The notes below the pieces were generated by a model that ran no database searches, was not told where the DNA came from, and saw only the letters and a program-made list of their open reading frames with translations. Below are positions 12,843 through 25,874 of a stretch of 64,000 bases of DNA, piece after piece. The stretch comes from Branchiostoma floridae. Its lineage: Eukaryota > Chordata > Leptocardii > Amphioxiformes > Branchiostomatidae. The DNA is taken from assembly GCF_000003815.2 (NCBI RefSeq), contig NC_049981.1, positions 31,119,791 to 31,183,790 on the forward strand. The letters run 5' to 3'. Both the position numbers and the translations under genes were made by a program. How positions within the stretch are numbered: the stretch's first letter is position 1; the number at the start of each line of letters is the position of its first letter.

Positions 12843-13400
12843 CAGCACGCTTCAGACAACCAGTTACCCGCGTCAGGCGAGCTTAAATACCCAGGGTTAC
12901 CTGTGAATAATACAAAGGTACGTTCTGCCAAATACATGACGTTACAGTTGAACGCAGAGCATTTGAACAGAGTACAGAAGAATTCTGAGGAATATGAAAT
13001 ATATATATATATATGACTGGTTTATTTCGAAAACAAAACTGACAGTAACATATTGGGGCAACAGCTCAGTTCAGCACGCTTCAGACAACCAGTTTCCCCG
13101 CGTCAGGCGAGCTTAAATACCTGGGGTTACCTGTGAATAATAAAGAGGTGCGTTCTGCCAAATACATGACGTTGCAGTTGAATGCAGAGTACAGAAGAAT
13201 TCTGAGGAATATAAAATACATATTGGGGCAACAGCTCAGTTCAGCACGCTTCAGACAACCAGTTTACCTGCGTCAGACGAGCTTAAATACCTGGGGTTAC
13301 TGGTGAATAATTATTACAAAGGTGTGTTCTGCCAAATACATGACATTGCAGTATGTTGAACGTTGACGAGTATAGAAGAATTCTGAGAATATGAATTTTT
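12843..13400. repeat. Three tandem copies of a 160-230 bp unit
   Basis: The start word CAGCACGCTTCAGACAACC occurs at 12843, 13072 and 13242; all three copies carry GAGCTTAAATACC, GGGTTACC and TCTGCCAAATACATGAC. Copy 1 is longer because of an inserted TA microsatellite and about 50 further bases. Translation of copy 2 contains ELKYLG followed by a basic stretch, which resembles a retroelement-coded segment, but each copy is too short to assign. Confidence 0.8.
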
Positions 13401-13407
13401 GAATATG

Positions 13408-13743
13408 CAGGGCTCGAAATACCACCTGCATATGCAATGTAGTGCAGGTAAAATTGGAGCTGTGCAGGTATTTCTGGTATCTAACTGCAGCTAACCTGCA
13501 CTGGTCCATGTACTGGGTTTTATAGATATAAAAGTCATATGATGTAGGTGTATGTGGATTGTTATTAGGTGCATTGAATGTTACTAACTATAAAAGAAAA
13601 AAATAGCAATGGTTCCTGAACAATTTTAATTTGATCCATACTTTCTAGATTCAGAGTGTTGCAGGTAAAATTTGTCTGGTGCAGGTAATTTTCAGTGTTA
13701 AATGCACCAGTGCAGGTATACAGAAAAAGCATTTGGAGCCCTG
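13408..13743. mobile_element. MITE, hAT-like, family C copy 1
   Basis: Starts CAGGGCTCGAAATACCACC and ends AAGCATTTGGAGCCCTG. The interior repeats GTGCAGGTA near both ends. Other copies: 25875-26213 and 34119-34437. The ends resemble family B, but the interior differs. Confidence 0.75.
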
Positions 13744-16559
13744 ATATGGAATGTGCAATGTATCTTGGGGAAATAGCTCAGTTCCTGGAGGTAGAAGACA
13801 TTATCTTGAGTATGGATGAACAATCCATGGACCAAAAATATGTCCCAACGTCCCTGACCAAAGACATGGGACAATTCCATGACCAGTGAAAAGTGATCTG
13901 TAGGCCGATTTGAGCTTCTCATGAATGAATAAATGTTTGAATGAATAAAAGTCAACTAGAACACAGATGAGAAGGAATTTGTAGTGTTCAGAAGATTTTG
14001 ATTGGAGTCATTAAGATTGCAAACAATACAATACTCGTAGGTCACAGGCAGCAAATGCTGGAACTGTAAATGCAAGTTCGCGGTAGCGAAAAAAAGGACT
14101 TTTTTTACAGTGGTTTTAAGTTCGCGGCAGCACCATGCAAAGTACTCTCTTACTGCCATGGAAAAATGTTTGCGGTGGTTTTAAGTTCACGGTGAAGTGG
14201 CCATCGAGAAAACCGCGAACATTTAACCGCCGTGAAAGTTTCTGCATTTACAGTATTGTAACACACGCAGAGTCATACTGACATAACACTGATGCACAGG
14301 ATTCTCAAATTATGCTAGAATAAACAAAAGACACAATCTAACATATCTAACGGGGGCCGCCCTAAGACGGTCCCCGTCGTAAGACGGAACGGATTTTTTG
14401 TTGATCTTATTATCCATAAGTACACCGTGTTTGTTGCCACTGACTATGCTGATTACAAAGTTAAATAAACCAAGTCCATGCACACAGCTTTAATTTGCAT
14501 TCCAAGTATACTTTAACATATTTACTTCATGTTTTTTAAAAAACAGAATTCTAACAGTAATGTTGACAGTGCTGAATCACTGCGGTCACCGGCCTCTGCG
14601 TATTGGTGGCTCGTGTCGCTAACTATACGAACTCTTTTAAGCAGTCACACAACTGCCATGATACACATAAATAAAGCTCCATAAAACACTATGAATATGG
14701 GTCTTCAAATGTCTGTTGAGTAGAAAAGCAACCAAAAGGAAGCGACATAAACATTGCCACCATTGTACTCCCAAGGGAGTGTGGCCGTGAAGGTGACAGA
14801 CTAGAGTACGCTCCAAAGATTTAATTGACTGTAACAAATGATTCGTGCTGTCTATGAAAATAAGACTTGATAGAGAGATGTAGATGATATTTTCATATAA
14901 TCAGACCGAGTTTTGTTGATGTTAGCGGTGTCTTTTTTTCGTAATGGTTTTTTTAGTCGGGCATTCACAATCAGTGCATTCAGCCCATTGCCCGTAAAAA
15001 CATGAGCTGGATTGTTCTAGGTACAGCCTGCCTCATGTGAGACAAGAAGTACATACAGTCACGATTTTACTGTCAAAAGAAAGCTAAAATATCATATTAT
15101 TTATTTTTTTCTGTGTACTTAAATTAACCACTTACTTCTGAAGAAAGCAAAATGTAAAAAAAACGTACCGAGTAAGGCACACTTTCCAGCGTAGCACAAA
15201 ATTGGAAGGTTACGTACACGAAATTGTCTCACAGTGTTTTCCGCTTGTAACATGCAGCGCGAAAGGTTAATGAACCACATGAATGCATTTCTTATTCAAG
15301 TATGTTGTTCAAATTTATGTGTAAGAAATTCAGTCATCAAAATTTGACCACTCTCAGGCAACTAGCGATGGAGCGCCATGAGTTTGAGAGCAAGAAAAAG
15401 CGTACCGTGTTGGGGCACCTCCCGTTAAATTTGTTTCTTTGCATTTAGAATGGTGACACCTGCAAGCTAAGTTCTACATGTTACATCCTTTGAAGTTACG
15501 CAAATGGCAAATTCAGGCTTTACGCAAATGTTCCAAAAACACATTCACAAAAGCCAAGTACACCATTCAGCAGCAAACGTGAAGCCATGGACTTGGCTAA
15601 ACAAGCAATCTGCATGCATATACATGAGTGTGCTTTGGTGGAAACTGCTAACGCTTCTCTTTCAAACAGTCATTACTGACTAAAAGCCAGATGTATACTA
15701 TCTCATCATGTTGGTAAGGATATTTTATGGCTTTTTGTATCTGTACTATAAAGCAATCAGAGATGGCAGACTTCACCCCTTTACCTACACCTCTCTCATT
15801 AAGAATAAATATGCTAAATTGGAAAAACATAAGAAAAACAAAGCCCAAAGACCAGGTTAATGCGTTGGTGAACTCAATTTTATCAATTTATGAATTGAAC
15901 ACAATGTACAGTCATATTCAAGTTTTCTGCCATGCTCATTGCATTTATGATGTCTACTTGCCTTATCCTCACTTAAAAATATGAGAACCAAATTAATTAA
16001 ATTGGTGTTGCTTAAGCCACATAAATGTATAAGCCCCCCCCCCCATGCTGCAGTTAAGTTCTCAGGCTCATTAAGGCTGAATCAATTATGTACACAATGT
16101 ATAAGTTAATACATTGACATTAAAAGTTAAAGTGAAATACGTTAATAATATAAGGCAAAGGTACAAATGTAATTGCCACTTGTTTTATTATGTCCACTTG
16201 CTTTTAATATGTTCACTTTTAAAAATCTGAGAGCCAATAAATTTAATGGGCATGGCCTTACTACTGTTCTGAGACTTACTAGTTAACACATTTAGACAGG
16301 AGTCAGAGGTTTTAAGAACTGCTATTCAGGTCTACATTTAAATGTTTTGCTATGCTGATTTTGTATTATACACTCACTCAATCTCCGGTTTAACGTCTGT
16401 ATAATTATAACATTTTTCCAATACCACTGGAAGAACAGCTCACTGCAATATACAGAAAATGTTATACTTTATATATTATTTTGAAGACAGATCCAATCAG
16501 CATTGGCTGCCATCCAGCAAAGGGTCTGATTTCTTAAAGAAAAAGCCCATTTTCTTCAG
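13744..16559. other. Gene-free; one MITE and a LINE-tail-like fragment
   Basis: No exon recognised. At about 13895-13950 is a sequence with GGCCGATTTGAGC and ATGAATGAATAAA that also occurs near 47335-47385. A family A MITE is at 14064-14253. A C-tract lies at 16028-16041. Confidence 0.4.
14064..14253. mobile_element. MITE family A copy 2
   Basis: CTGTAAATGCAAGTTCGCGG at the left, TTTCTGCATTTACAG at the right, internal GGTTTTAAGTTCGCGG and the GCAGCACCATGCA word. The outer first block (GGGGATTTAATTTC) is deleted compared with other copies. Confidence 0.85.
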
Positions 16560-16800
16560 CCGGCCTCAAGAAAGTGCTCCAGCCGCGGTCCCCAGACAGC
16601 CATCCCCGCACGTTACTTTTCACAATTACCGGCAAAATGGCCGTAGAGATCACGCGGCCGGGCCCCCCAGGCGCCGTATTCCATTCACCTCGCCTTTCTA
16701 ACCGTCTCCGCGGACGCTCCACGGGACGGAGGGTCGAGTTAGCGCGGGGAGGGCCTGAGCGGAATACAGAGCGGCCGATCCTCCTGATTTAGGGTGGAGG
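16560..16800. other. CpG/GC-rich patch
   Basis: Strikingly GC- and CpG-rich compared with the AT-rich surroundings (GCCGCGGTC, CACGCGGCCGGGCC, CTCCGCGGACGC). Short overlapping frames exist on both strands without family resemblance. It could be an intronic CpG island, an alternative promoter or a conserved element. Confidence 0.3.
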
Positions 16801-16949
16801 AAGGGCCAGAAGATGGGGATATTACAGAAGAAACTACATAACGACTTGCCGGGGGACAGAAAAGGGAGGTAATCGGGAGAGAAGCCTCGCTGCCATTTCT
16901 CAGTCAGATTAGGTTACAATGCAACAGGTCAGGAGGAGATCGTGATGGT

Positions 16950-17840
16950 CAATTCTCTATCTTCTACGCACTGTCCAGTGTCTATCAATTCTTCATACTA
17001 TTCAGTCTCTATCACTTTTAGATACTATCAACTCTACATACTATTCAGTCTCTATCAATTCTACAAACTATTCAGTCTCTATCACTTTTACATACTATCG
17101 ATTCTACATACTATTCAGTCCCTCAATTCTACACACTATTCAGTCTCTATCACTTTTACATACTATTCAGTCTCTATCACTTTTACATACTATTCAGTCT
17201 ATATCACTTTTACATACTATTCAGTCTATATCAATTTTACATACTATCAATTCTACATACTATTCAGTCTCTATCAATTCTACATACTATTTAGTCTCTA
17301 TCAATTGTACATACTATTTAGTCTCTATCAATTGTACATACTATTCAGTCTCTATCAATTCTACGCACTGTTCAGTCTCTATCAATTCTACAAACTATCA
17401 ATTCTACATACTATTCAGTCTCTCAATTCTACATTACTATTCAGTCTCTACAGTTATAAATTCTACATACTATTCAGTGTCATTCAATTCTACACACTAT
17501 TCAGTCTCTATCACTTTTACATACTATCAATTCTACATACTATTCGGTCTGTCAATTCTACATTACTATTCAGTCTCTACAGTTATAAATTCTACATACT
17601 ATTCAGTGTCATTCAATTCTACACACTATTCAGTCTCATTCAATTCTATACACTATTCAGTCTCATTCAATTCTACACACTATTCAGTCTCTATCAACTC
17701 TACACACTATTCAGTCTCTATCAACTCTACACACTATTCAGTCTCATTCAATTCTATACACTATTCAGTCTCATTCAATTCTACACACTATTCAGTCTCT
17801 ATCAACTCTAGATACTATTCAGTCTCTATCTATTATACAT
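16950..17840. repeat. 27-bp minisatellite, about 30 units
   Basis: Repeat unit approximates CTATTCAGTCTCTATCAATT followed by CTACATA, with variant cores TCACTTTTACA and CATTCAATTCTACACA. A longer composite block around 17414-17500 recurs at about 17546-17640, so there is higher-order structure. As 27 is a multiple of three, long open frames of 289 and 153 codons result in two overlapping phases; I do not treat them as genes. Confidence 0.92.
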
Positions 17841-18703
17841 ACATGTACCATTCATGTAATCAAATTAACATGGCCTTTGCTGAATTCATAAAAAAAACTG
17901 CCTTGGATGTTGTGTGCAAATTAACTATCATGAACTGATTTATCCATTCAAACCATTCCCAAAGATGAGTAAGAACTCCATCCCCTCCACACCTGATGCA
18001 TGTATTAATTGATGACTTAAACAAGGAGAGCCTTTAATCCCTATAGTGTTTACACACCAAGGTTAAGTTCAGCGGATGATTACCACAGATTAAGACAAAT
18101 CCCTGCACAAGTGTCGGGGGATTACTAAGCTCAGCAGGGCAGAAAGCAATTTCTAAAAATGAAGGTAGACGGAGCTCATCCCGGGTCGCTTCTTCCCTCA
18201 GGTGTTATTTTTTAATACCTTCATCCTTGACAATCATGCAGACTACTGTCTATGGGCCACAACAAGTCCTTTGCTTGGTTCTTGGATATCTAAAAAAAAA
18301 ACTCCTGTTAGGTATTTTTTGGCCAATTTAACTTCCTAAAGCTGATGGCTTCATCAGATGAGTAAAACTTGACCTGTTCTGTGCTGCTGCTGCAGATGTA
18401 CTCCCCCATTCCATGGGTTTTGCAGTGGTATGTAACTTTGACATGGGAAATACTCCTAACTCATGACAATACGGCTAAGCATAACAAGGGTTAAATATGT
18501 TCATCCCATATATAAACGGGCTCAGCAAGACAAGGGTTAAAGTAAGAATGTAACAGTGAAAGTAACTGGGAGGCCATCTACAACCCCACCTTAAACCGGA
18601 AGGGAGGACTTCGCGTAGAACTCATGGGACCCTGCTTTACATCACGAAGGATAATAACTTCCAACCAACTAGTTAAATTGGCATGGCCCCACACATCAGA
18701 AAA

Positions 18704-18827
18704 CTACAGAAGCCAGCGAACAGAATAGTGAAATAGACGTTAAACTGAACAGTGAGTGTGTGTGTGTGTGTGAGTCGTCACTTTTGAAAAGTGACGACTA
18801 TTTCATGCTGTTCACTGGGTTCTGTAG
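18704..18827. repeat. Inverted-repeat element with perfect 27-nt palindrome at centre
   Basis: Outer arms CTACAGAAGCCAGCGAACAG and CTGTTCACTGGGTTCTGTAG pair imperfectly. Inside is a GT repeat and, at 18773-18799, a perfect palindrome: AGTCGTCACTTTT, one G, AAAAGTGACGACT. Confidence 0.7.
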
Positions 18828-19289
18828 ACCATGTAAATGTAATGGATAATATGCCCTCTCATCATCATCATCAGTCACTGGATTCTGCATCTATAGTCTG
18901 GAAAGTCCTATAGCTGCATTCAGTCTTTCTTCATCTTTTTCCACTGTGCTTTGCATCCTGCAAGCTTCTGGAGTTTCTTTGCCCCTCTGCCCCAGTAAAA
19001 AATGTATAATTTGTCCAAGAGGGAAGGTTTAGTGGAATAAATATCAATCTGCAGATATGCCCCTCTGGGTCAAAATGTAGAAAAGCAAGAATTTATCTAA
19101 TATTAGTTTTATCTGGAGTATCTGTTAAATGTAGTTCTTCACCATGTCTTGTGACCTGTACTTAGCTGGATGTGGCAAAAATGTGCAACAAAGGTCTTCA
19201 TTCATTCAAAACAAAATTGTAGCAATGCATTTAGCAAGAGTGTAGAAAGGCAGAATTTTGCCTGGCACAGCTCATCCTGCTAATTTTGA

Positions 19290-19590
19290 GTGACAGCCAT
19301 GATTGGTCTGCTGCTGATGCCGATGCTGCATGTGGAACTCGCCGTGAATACAAAGCGCCCGGTCGTTCGTCAACCGTGGGAAGAATGCGCTACAGTCTGC
19401 GCCCTGACCTCCCGCAATTACAGCCGACTCCGGAGCCATATATCCTCATGATTCCTCCGCGGCTCAAAACGGGCGCATCACACGGTTCGTTGGGCCCAAC
19501 ACTTTGCGTCCGACGGTTGAACGGTCTTGTTTTCGATGCTCCGTCTTCGGCCGTTCATCAGCCGTTGACTGTGGCCCGGTGGTTATGACT
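19290..19590. other. CpG/GC-rich patch with 100-codon open frame
   Basis: A plus-strand frame (19286-19588, 100 aa, starting MSDSHDWSAADA) lies in a GC-rich island in AT-rich DNA. No domain recognised, no clear splice context and no nearby promoter; conserved non-coding DNA or CpG island is as likely as a gene. Confidence 0.25.
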
Positions 19591-22500
19591 TACTTACATT
19601 TCGTTTGACATTCCTCAGAGCTACATGTACATTACTTCAGTAAGCCAACTGTTGCCATTTTATATGTAATCGTTATTTGTATGAACGTCTCCCTCAAACC
19701 ATGCCAGAGCAGTTTTTATCTAGCTTGATTTTACTATTCGATTAATGATAATATTTTATTCTTTTATATGATGATTTGTATATGTATGCGTAGTCTAACA
19801 TCATACACAATTGTTAAGTCTGACAACAATTCAGCCCCTGGGCTGCTAGTGTTAGACTCTGAGAGTTTGTCTCAATAAAGCCATTCATCAACATCATCAT
19901 CATCATCAGACTATATAAGAGGGTTTTTCAAATACAATGGACTAATCGTGCTGCAACACCGTGTTGCAATCTCAGCACCAACTTGTTGATTTTCAATTTT
20001 CAACAATTAGGCACATCAAAATTTGACTGTTTTAGGTTGTTTTTCACTTTCCGGATGGCCACCTTGCTCTAAAGTTTCAGGCTAAGCCCTCAGTAAGACA
20101 GCAAGGGCTAGCTGTCTACATTTTATATGTTGAGGTAAACTCCCATGTCTTTATCTAAAATGATCTGATCTACATGTACATGTACATGTACTAGCACAAG
20201 GTGTGCTCTCCCCAGTTACACAGAGCCAGGTCATCTGAGGACAGCAAAATTGACTTTCATGAATTATATGTAAAAATCAGCCTGAGATCATAACCTGAAG
20301 TGGGTCAACGATTGGAAAAAAGACCTGCTAGCTAGCAAATCTTAAGTGTGGATTCGAATTTTGGGATGAAACCTCTCAAACACACAAAGAAAAAATGAAG
20401 ACCCGGTGTCCGTTACACCACGAAGCCCCAAAACTCTCCCTAAATATACACCAGACCGTCTGATTGCTTTCTGAACACCTCTCCGCAAGCCGCTACACAA
20501 CCTTAATCACACGACAACACCACTGCTGCTTCCTTTGATGTGGTCCCAGCAGACAAGCCCACCGCGACCGCAGCAGACCGTGGTAGCCCCTCGCTGTCCT
20601 GACCAGCATATCAACAAGCTCTTAAGCACGGTAATCGGCTAGGCATCAACAGGGCAAACAAGCTACTAGCTGGCTGGCCATGACTGGTATATAGTGGGGT
20701 AGATTCATTCCTCAAGCTACCGACATCTTGCACACTGCAGTCGTCCCTCAGATAGACATCAGGAGCCGCATACAGTTGTATTTCAACTCTTAGTCTTATT
20801 CAGCATGTCGGCCAAAGTAGTCTCGCTGTGTACAAGCTAGGCTGGCCATGACTGGAACACTGATGGGGGTGTCTCCATAGAGCAAGCCTTTGGCATTTTG
20901 GAGAAATATTCTCACTTAAACTTTCCTCACTTCACTCATGTGAAAATAAATATCTAAGTTTGGCTGGGGAGGACCTCGGAACCATCTTTCACCGAGCGAG
21001 TAATAATCTGCAAAATCTTCCAATGATATCTACATGTAAATGTCAGACCAATGAAAGGTCTTTGACATGATCTCACTGCAATCTTTCTATGATGAATGTA
21101 CATCTTCAAGGTCTTTCAACGATCTTTCATGGACTCCCAAGGTCTTACGATGCGATCTCAATGACCAATGACATTCAGCTACTTAATATCATTTCCCTGC
21201 CATGGAGGCAATGGGCCATACAAAAAGATTTGTAATACATCTGTGTGGTACTAAAAGAGATGTCATCAGAAATGACTAGGGTTAGAATCAGTTTATATCT
21301 GTGATAATCATCTATGGACTGTACCAAATCAACTTTATACAAAATTGTGACGTTTGTACATCAGGTAATCTGAGTGGGACCTTTATCAAATCAATTTCTT
21401 ATGATACTGCATCATAAGCCATTTCAGGACCATGAGAAGCAGGGCTACGATTAGTTTATACCAGCTGTAATCTTCTGTGAACTATACTCAAGTCAGTTAA
21501 CGCGGCATCAGGGACCGTTAGCCAGCCCTGCTGTTACAACCACTGGTCCTGGTCTAAGCCCCGAAGGCCTGGCAGAACCTTTGGACCTGCTGTAACTCTT
21601 GAATTATTTGTGGTTGTTTGGGGAATTAAGGTTTAAAAGTCTGGCTTCTTCTGATCTCATATTTGCACGCATCCAAACCAGACTCCGAAGTCATTCAAGT
21701 TTGTGGCAATCGAAGGAGAAGTTCAGTCACACACACAAACTCTTCAAATATTTGTGGTGGTTTCGGGAATTAGGGTTAAAAGTCTGATTTCTTCCCATTT
21801 TATATTCACATGCTTCCAGACCAGACTCCAAAGTCATTCAAGATTGTGGCAATCGAAGGAGAGCAAGTTCAGTCACATGCACATTTGCGTATTGATTGGT
21901 TCGTAGAAATGCTTGGCACTTTCCCCACCATCCACTTCAACCTGAGCTACTGCAGGATTTCCAAGAATTTCAAATGCATATTGAATTTCATATCATGTTA
22001 CTGACTCCTATGTAATAATTACGGTATGATATCAGAAAAAACAATTTGGATTTTTGTCACCACAGACATTTTCATGTTAAGTACTCAAAACTTTAACAGA
22101 AATTGTGACATAAAAAATGATAAAGCAATTATTACGGAGATTGTGTTCTGCAGATTGTGCCTGAGGCATCATGATTTCTGAGAAAAATCTTCTGTACTAG
22201 GCGACCCTTCCATGATAACAAGTCTTAGAGTGAATTTTTCCAAGAAATTGTATGAGGCATTCACTGAAATAGAACAATAATACTATGTGTCATAAGCAAA
22301 GAGAAATGCCGTCCATCAACATCTTCCAACATGTCTCTATCAGAAGTTATCAAACCAAATCAAAAGCAAGGTAAAAGAGAATGAAAAAAGCCATTTTTAC
22401 TCCAGACAATGCAATAGGAGTCATAGTGTATGCAGCAAGGCTTTAAGAATGAGATTAAAAAATGGCTCTTTCTAGAGGCTGTCACTGAAGAATGTAGTAT

Positions 22501-24822
22501 AACCAGTGTGACATGGCTGTATCATAGCATCTGTGTTGATGCTAGTAAAAGACCACAGAAGCACAATCACTGATGACTCAGAAGACCTGCATCAGGACCA
22601 TCCCTTCCGCCACTCTGCTGAGGCTTTCCAGGAAATCCACTGCCGCTGATGTGGGGTGATTGTGGGGGTGGGGACGACGCAAAAAGCTCTTTAACCAATC
22701 GATATGGCATCTGGTCATTCCACAACAAGTTCCACATCAAAACACTTATCCAACTTAACATAATGACACTAGATGATGTCAGTTTATGAAGTATACATAC
22801 GTGTAGATGGCAAAGGAACTCCTTCCAACATTTGCCACCATCAGAGCCCTGGCCAAAGTGCTGTACATCTAAACACTGAATTAACATAACCTACTCATGT
22901 AAGATGCCGCTAGTGTACTGAGTTTATGTACACCTACATTATAAGTTTGTTTTTCTAAAGAGAGAAATGGGCAAATATTTCTTTAAAAAATGTAGGGCAC
23001 AACATAAAATGATACATAAAATGTCAAAAAATATAACAATCATTACAAACCTGAAATTCTATGGATTCTAAAACTTGCTTCTTTTCTGATAAATGTATGC
23101 TATCTCATATATGGCCTTTGGTCAATATTGACCATAGTAAAAATCCTAGTTGATATCAGCCCTATAGCATTGACTGTGGCTTAACAGTCCCATACGAGAA
23201 TGACAGTCTCTGCCACATGCTAACTAAGTGTACAATAACACTTCCACAAACTGACAAAGCTCCGAATTCTGGTGCCCAAGCACCCAGTATTTCCTGCCCT
23301 GAAGCTGTGCCCCCCTCCCCCTCCAGGTTTTACTGGTTCATTGTTCGAGTGATGGATGTGAACTGATACAGAAAGAGCTGCGCCAAGCTGACGGGGATTC
23401 CAACGCTCGAGAGCCGAAATCTGCGGATACCTTCTAAAACCTGTCACTGAATAATTGGTATGTGAGGGAGGATGACGCCAGGCTCGGAATACATTATGTC
23501 TTTTTCTGGAGGAATTCTGCGCAGACATGCTGTAATGTTGCTTAGGCCTAGAAAAAAACAATATTTTGTTTCCTGTTTCCGAACATACATGTACCTTAGA
23601 CATGCCAACTTTAGACTTTTTTAAGGTGGACAGTGGAGTGACACAAAATTTTTATTCAGCCTGCTTCCTATTGAAGGAAACACTGCTTGTCCTATATAAT
23701 AAATGATAAATGTATCCAAATATTTGTGACCATTATGGACAAAATTGAAGTTTCACAATTAGAATATAATTTTCCTCATGCATTTCAGTTCTACTTTGTT
23801 AAATGTATTGGATCATACTGCAGGTGGTTTTTCGAGCCCTGATAATGTAGCTAAACATGCCTGTCCTTGGTGCTGAACTGTAAGTCATTAGCTACTATGA
23901 TTTGCTGGCCTTTTCAAATTGACCAATCACAACATAGCATGGAGTAAGTTCTTTGGGAGAGAGACCAAGTAGGGTCTTGATAATAAAAAAATCTTTACAT
24001 ACACCCACATAAAAACAAAAACAAATGTTTTCAAATATATTGCACACACAACTGCTATGGAAAAAAATTGCAACAACATTTTCACCCCCGCTTTGATTTG
24101 TTGTGGTCTGTCCCTTGACAGCTCCAAACAAGAGTAGGAGAATGTTGAAATATTTTCCACAGGTCACCGCTGGGTTATTCACCAAACTGCCTGTGGTGTG
24201 GAAGGGTGTCTTTCACAGCAACTCACCATAGCATTCCTCTATGGTCTGCCTGGTATAACAGATCATGTAGCAGGTCTGGGATACTCAGGACACAACAGTC
24301 TTACTTCTCCTTGCTGCCTAACCCCCAAAATTGTACAAATTATGTACCAAAAGGCTACTTCAATAGGGGAAGAAGGTTCATCTATTCTCTCTGAATAGAA
24401 AAAAATGGTACTGAACTTGAAGAACAACATAAAAACTGAGAGAACATCAGACTTCAGACTATGTATTATGCACAAAATAACTAATTAACTGGAACATGTA
24501 CCACCTAATGTGTCTTAATCAAGCTCAGGCAAGAAGAAGAAATAGTCATGCCTTTAAGTACCAAAGTTTTCCACCAAGGATTGATGTATTCAAATATATA
24601 GATACAGATACAGAAGCTGGTCTGTTACACTGAAAGTGTTTTCTATCTTGATGTTTTCTGAATGTTTACCTCAAAATATATGAGAACCATGGCAATCGAT
24701 TGGATTGGGCTGGCGTTTTGAGACTGATATGTCTGGCAAAACTAATCAATCGCCAAGTGTAGCATTCCAGACTAGAGCTTTCATTTGAACCATTTGGAGT
24801 TAGCATAATATCATATTTCAAT

Positions 24823-24993
24823 NNNNNNNNNNNNNNNNNNNNNNNNNNNNNNNNNNNNNNNNNNNNNNNNNNNNNNNNNNNNNNNNNNNNNNNNNNNNNN
24901 NNNNNNNNNNNNNNNNNNNNNNNNNNNNNNNNNNNNNNNNNNNNNNNNNNNNNNNNNNNNNNNNNNNNNNNNNNNNNNNNNNNNNNNNNNNNN
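24823..24993. other. Assembly gap (171 N)
   Basis: Run of N. A MITE family E fragment begins immediately at its right edge, so the gap likely fell in repeats. Confidence 0.99.
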
Positions 24994-25054
24994 GGTAACT
25001 GATATCCGTTGTTTTTAAAAACAGGGTGTTTAGGGATGTCCAGTTGACGGACTG
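24994..25054. mobile_element. MITE family E fragment, interrupted
   Basis: GGTAACTGATATCCGTTG then TTTTTAAAAACAGGG matches the left half of the element at 9885-10077. It is cut on the left by the gap and on the right by a family B MITE starting at 25055. Confidence 0.65.
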
Positions 25055-25556
25055 CAGGGCTCGAAATTCATTTTTGGGAATAGGTGCACTGGTGCACCCA
25101 ATGTAGAAAATTGGGTGCACCAAAATATTTTTGGGTGCACTACATAAAATAAAGTAGAATATCAGAATAACCTAATTGCAAACCTACTAAATTCGTAATT
25201 TCAACGGAGCTCTTCAGAAATCAGAAGTAGTACGACAGTCATTCTATTATCTTTCTAACACATAGATGTCAAGAATATGGTGTACAGTACAGTTTACTTA
25301 GTATACTGACATACATAAGCCTATGAAAATATTTGGGTGCACCCTGGAGCTATGCACCCATTTTTTTTGCGCACGGCGTCTGTACAGAGGACCCGGGGGG
25401 CAAGGGTTATCAGACGTGTGTATATACTGCTGGTAGCTGCTCAGAGTAAACTTGCTTTGTGTGTACCGCATTAGCCTGTCCCCACCCATTTTTTTTCTGT
25501 GGGTGCACAGCTCCAATTTTGGCTGCACCTGGGTGCACAAAACCCCAGTATTTTGC
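25055..25556. mobile_element. MITE family B copy 2, with internal insertion
   Basis: CAGGGCTCGAAATTC at the left and AAAACCCCAGTATTTT at the right match 7432-7782. A segment at about 25363-25497 (from TTTTTTTTGCGCACGG to CCCACCCATTTTTTTT) is absent from the other copy and is an insertion. The right terminal GAGCCCTG is lost. Confidence 0.7.
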
Positions 25557-25874
25557 CATGGACTGTATCATCTTCACACATAGTCCAGGCAACCAGCGAT
25601 CAGAATAAAAGAGGATTTGTTGCTACTGCATTTAGTAAAAATCCAACACTTGATGCTGGTAGTGGCTTTGTTAACTTTGAGTCTTTGACTTGACTTTCTT
25701 CAGGTTACAACAAGTACAATACATTGTGGACTATAGGCAGTGGGCTGGTATCGTGACCACAAACATTAAGATATACAATACAAGCAGCTTTCCTGTGAGT
25801 AGAATAAAAGAGTCAGGTGCCCACTGCCATTTTCACAGCCTAGGTCTCACTACAAGCATATCTTTGTCATAACT

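Larger units (their letters stand above)
17841..24822. other. Gene-free; small hairpin element and GC patches
   Basis: No exon recognised. It contains an inverted-repeat element (18704-18827), a GC-rich patch (19290-19590), and moderately GC-rich stretches near 20400-20650, 21500-21600, 22600-22690 and 23230-23420. Two near-copies of a short segment lie at about 21600-21740 and 21745-21865 (both with ATTTGTGGT, GGGAATTA, CAATCGAAGGAGA). Confidence 0.35.

Noticed and set aside
12618-13016. 132-codon plus-strand gene
   Set aside because: It ends in a TA microsatellite, lies over the triplicated repeat unit and has no recognised domain outside it.
16942-17811. 289-codon plus-strand frame
   Set aside because: Entirely minisatellite with a 27-bp period; two different phases are open, as expected from repeat arithmetic rather than selection.
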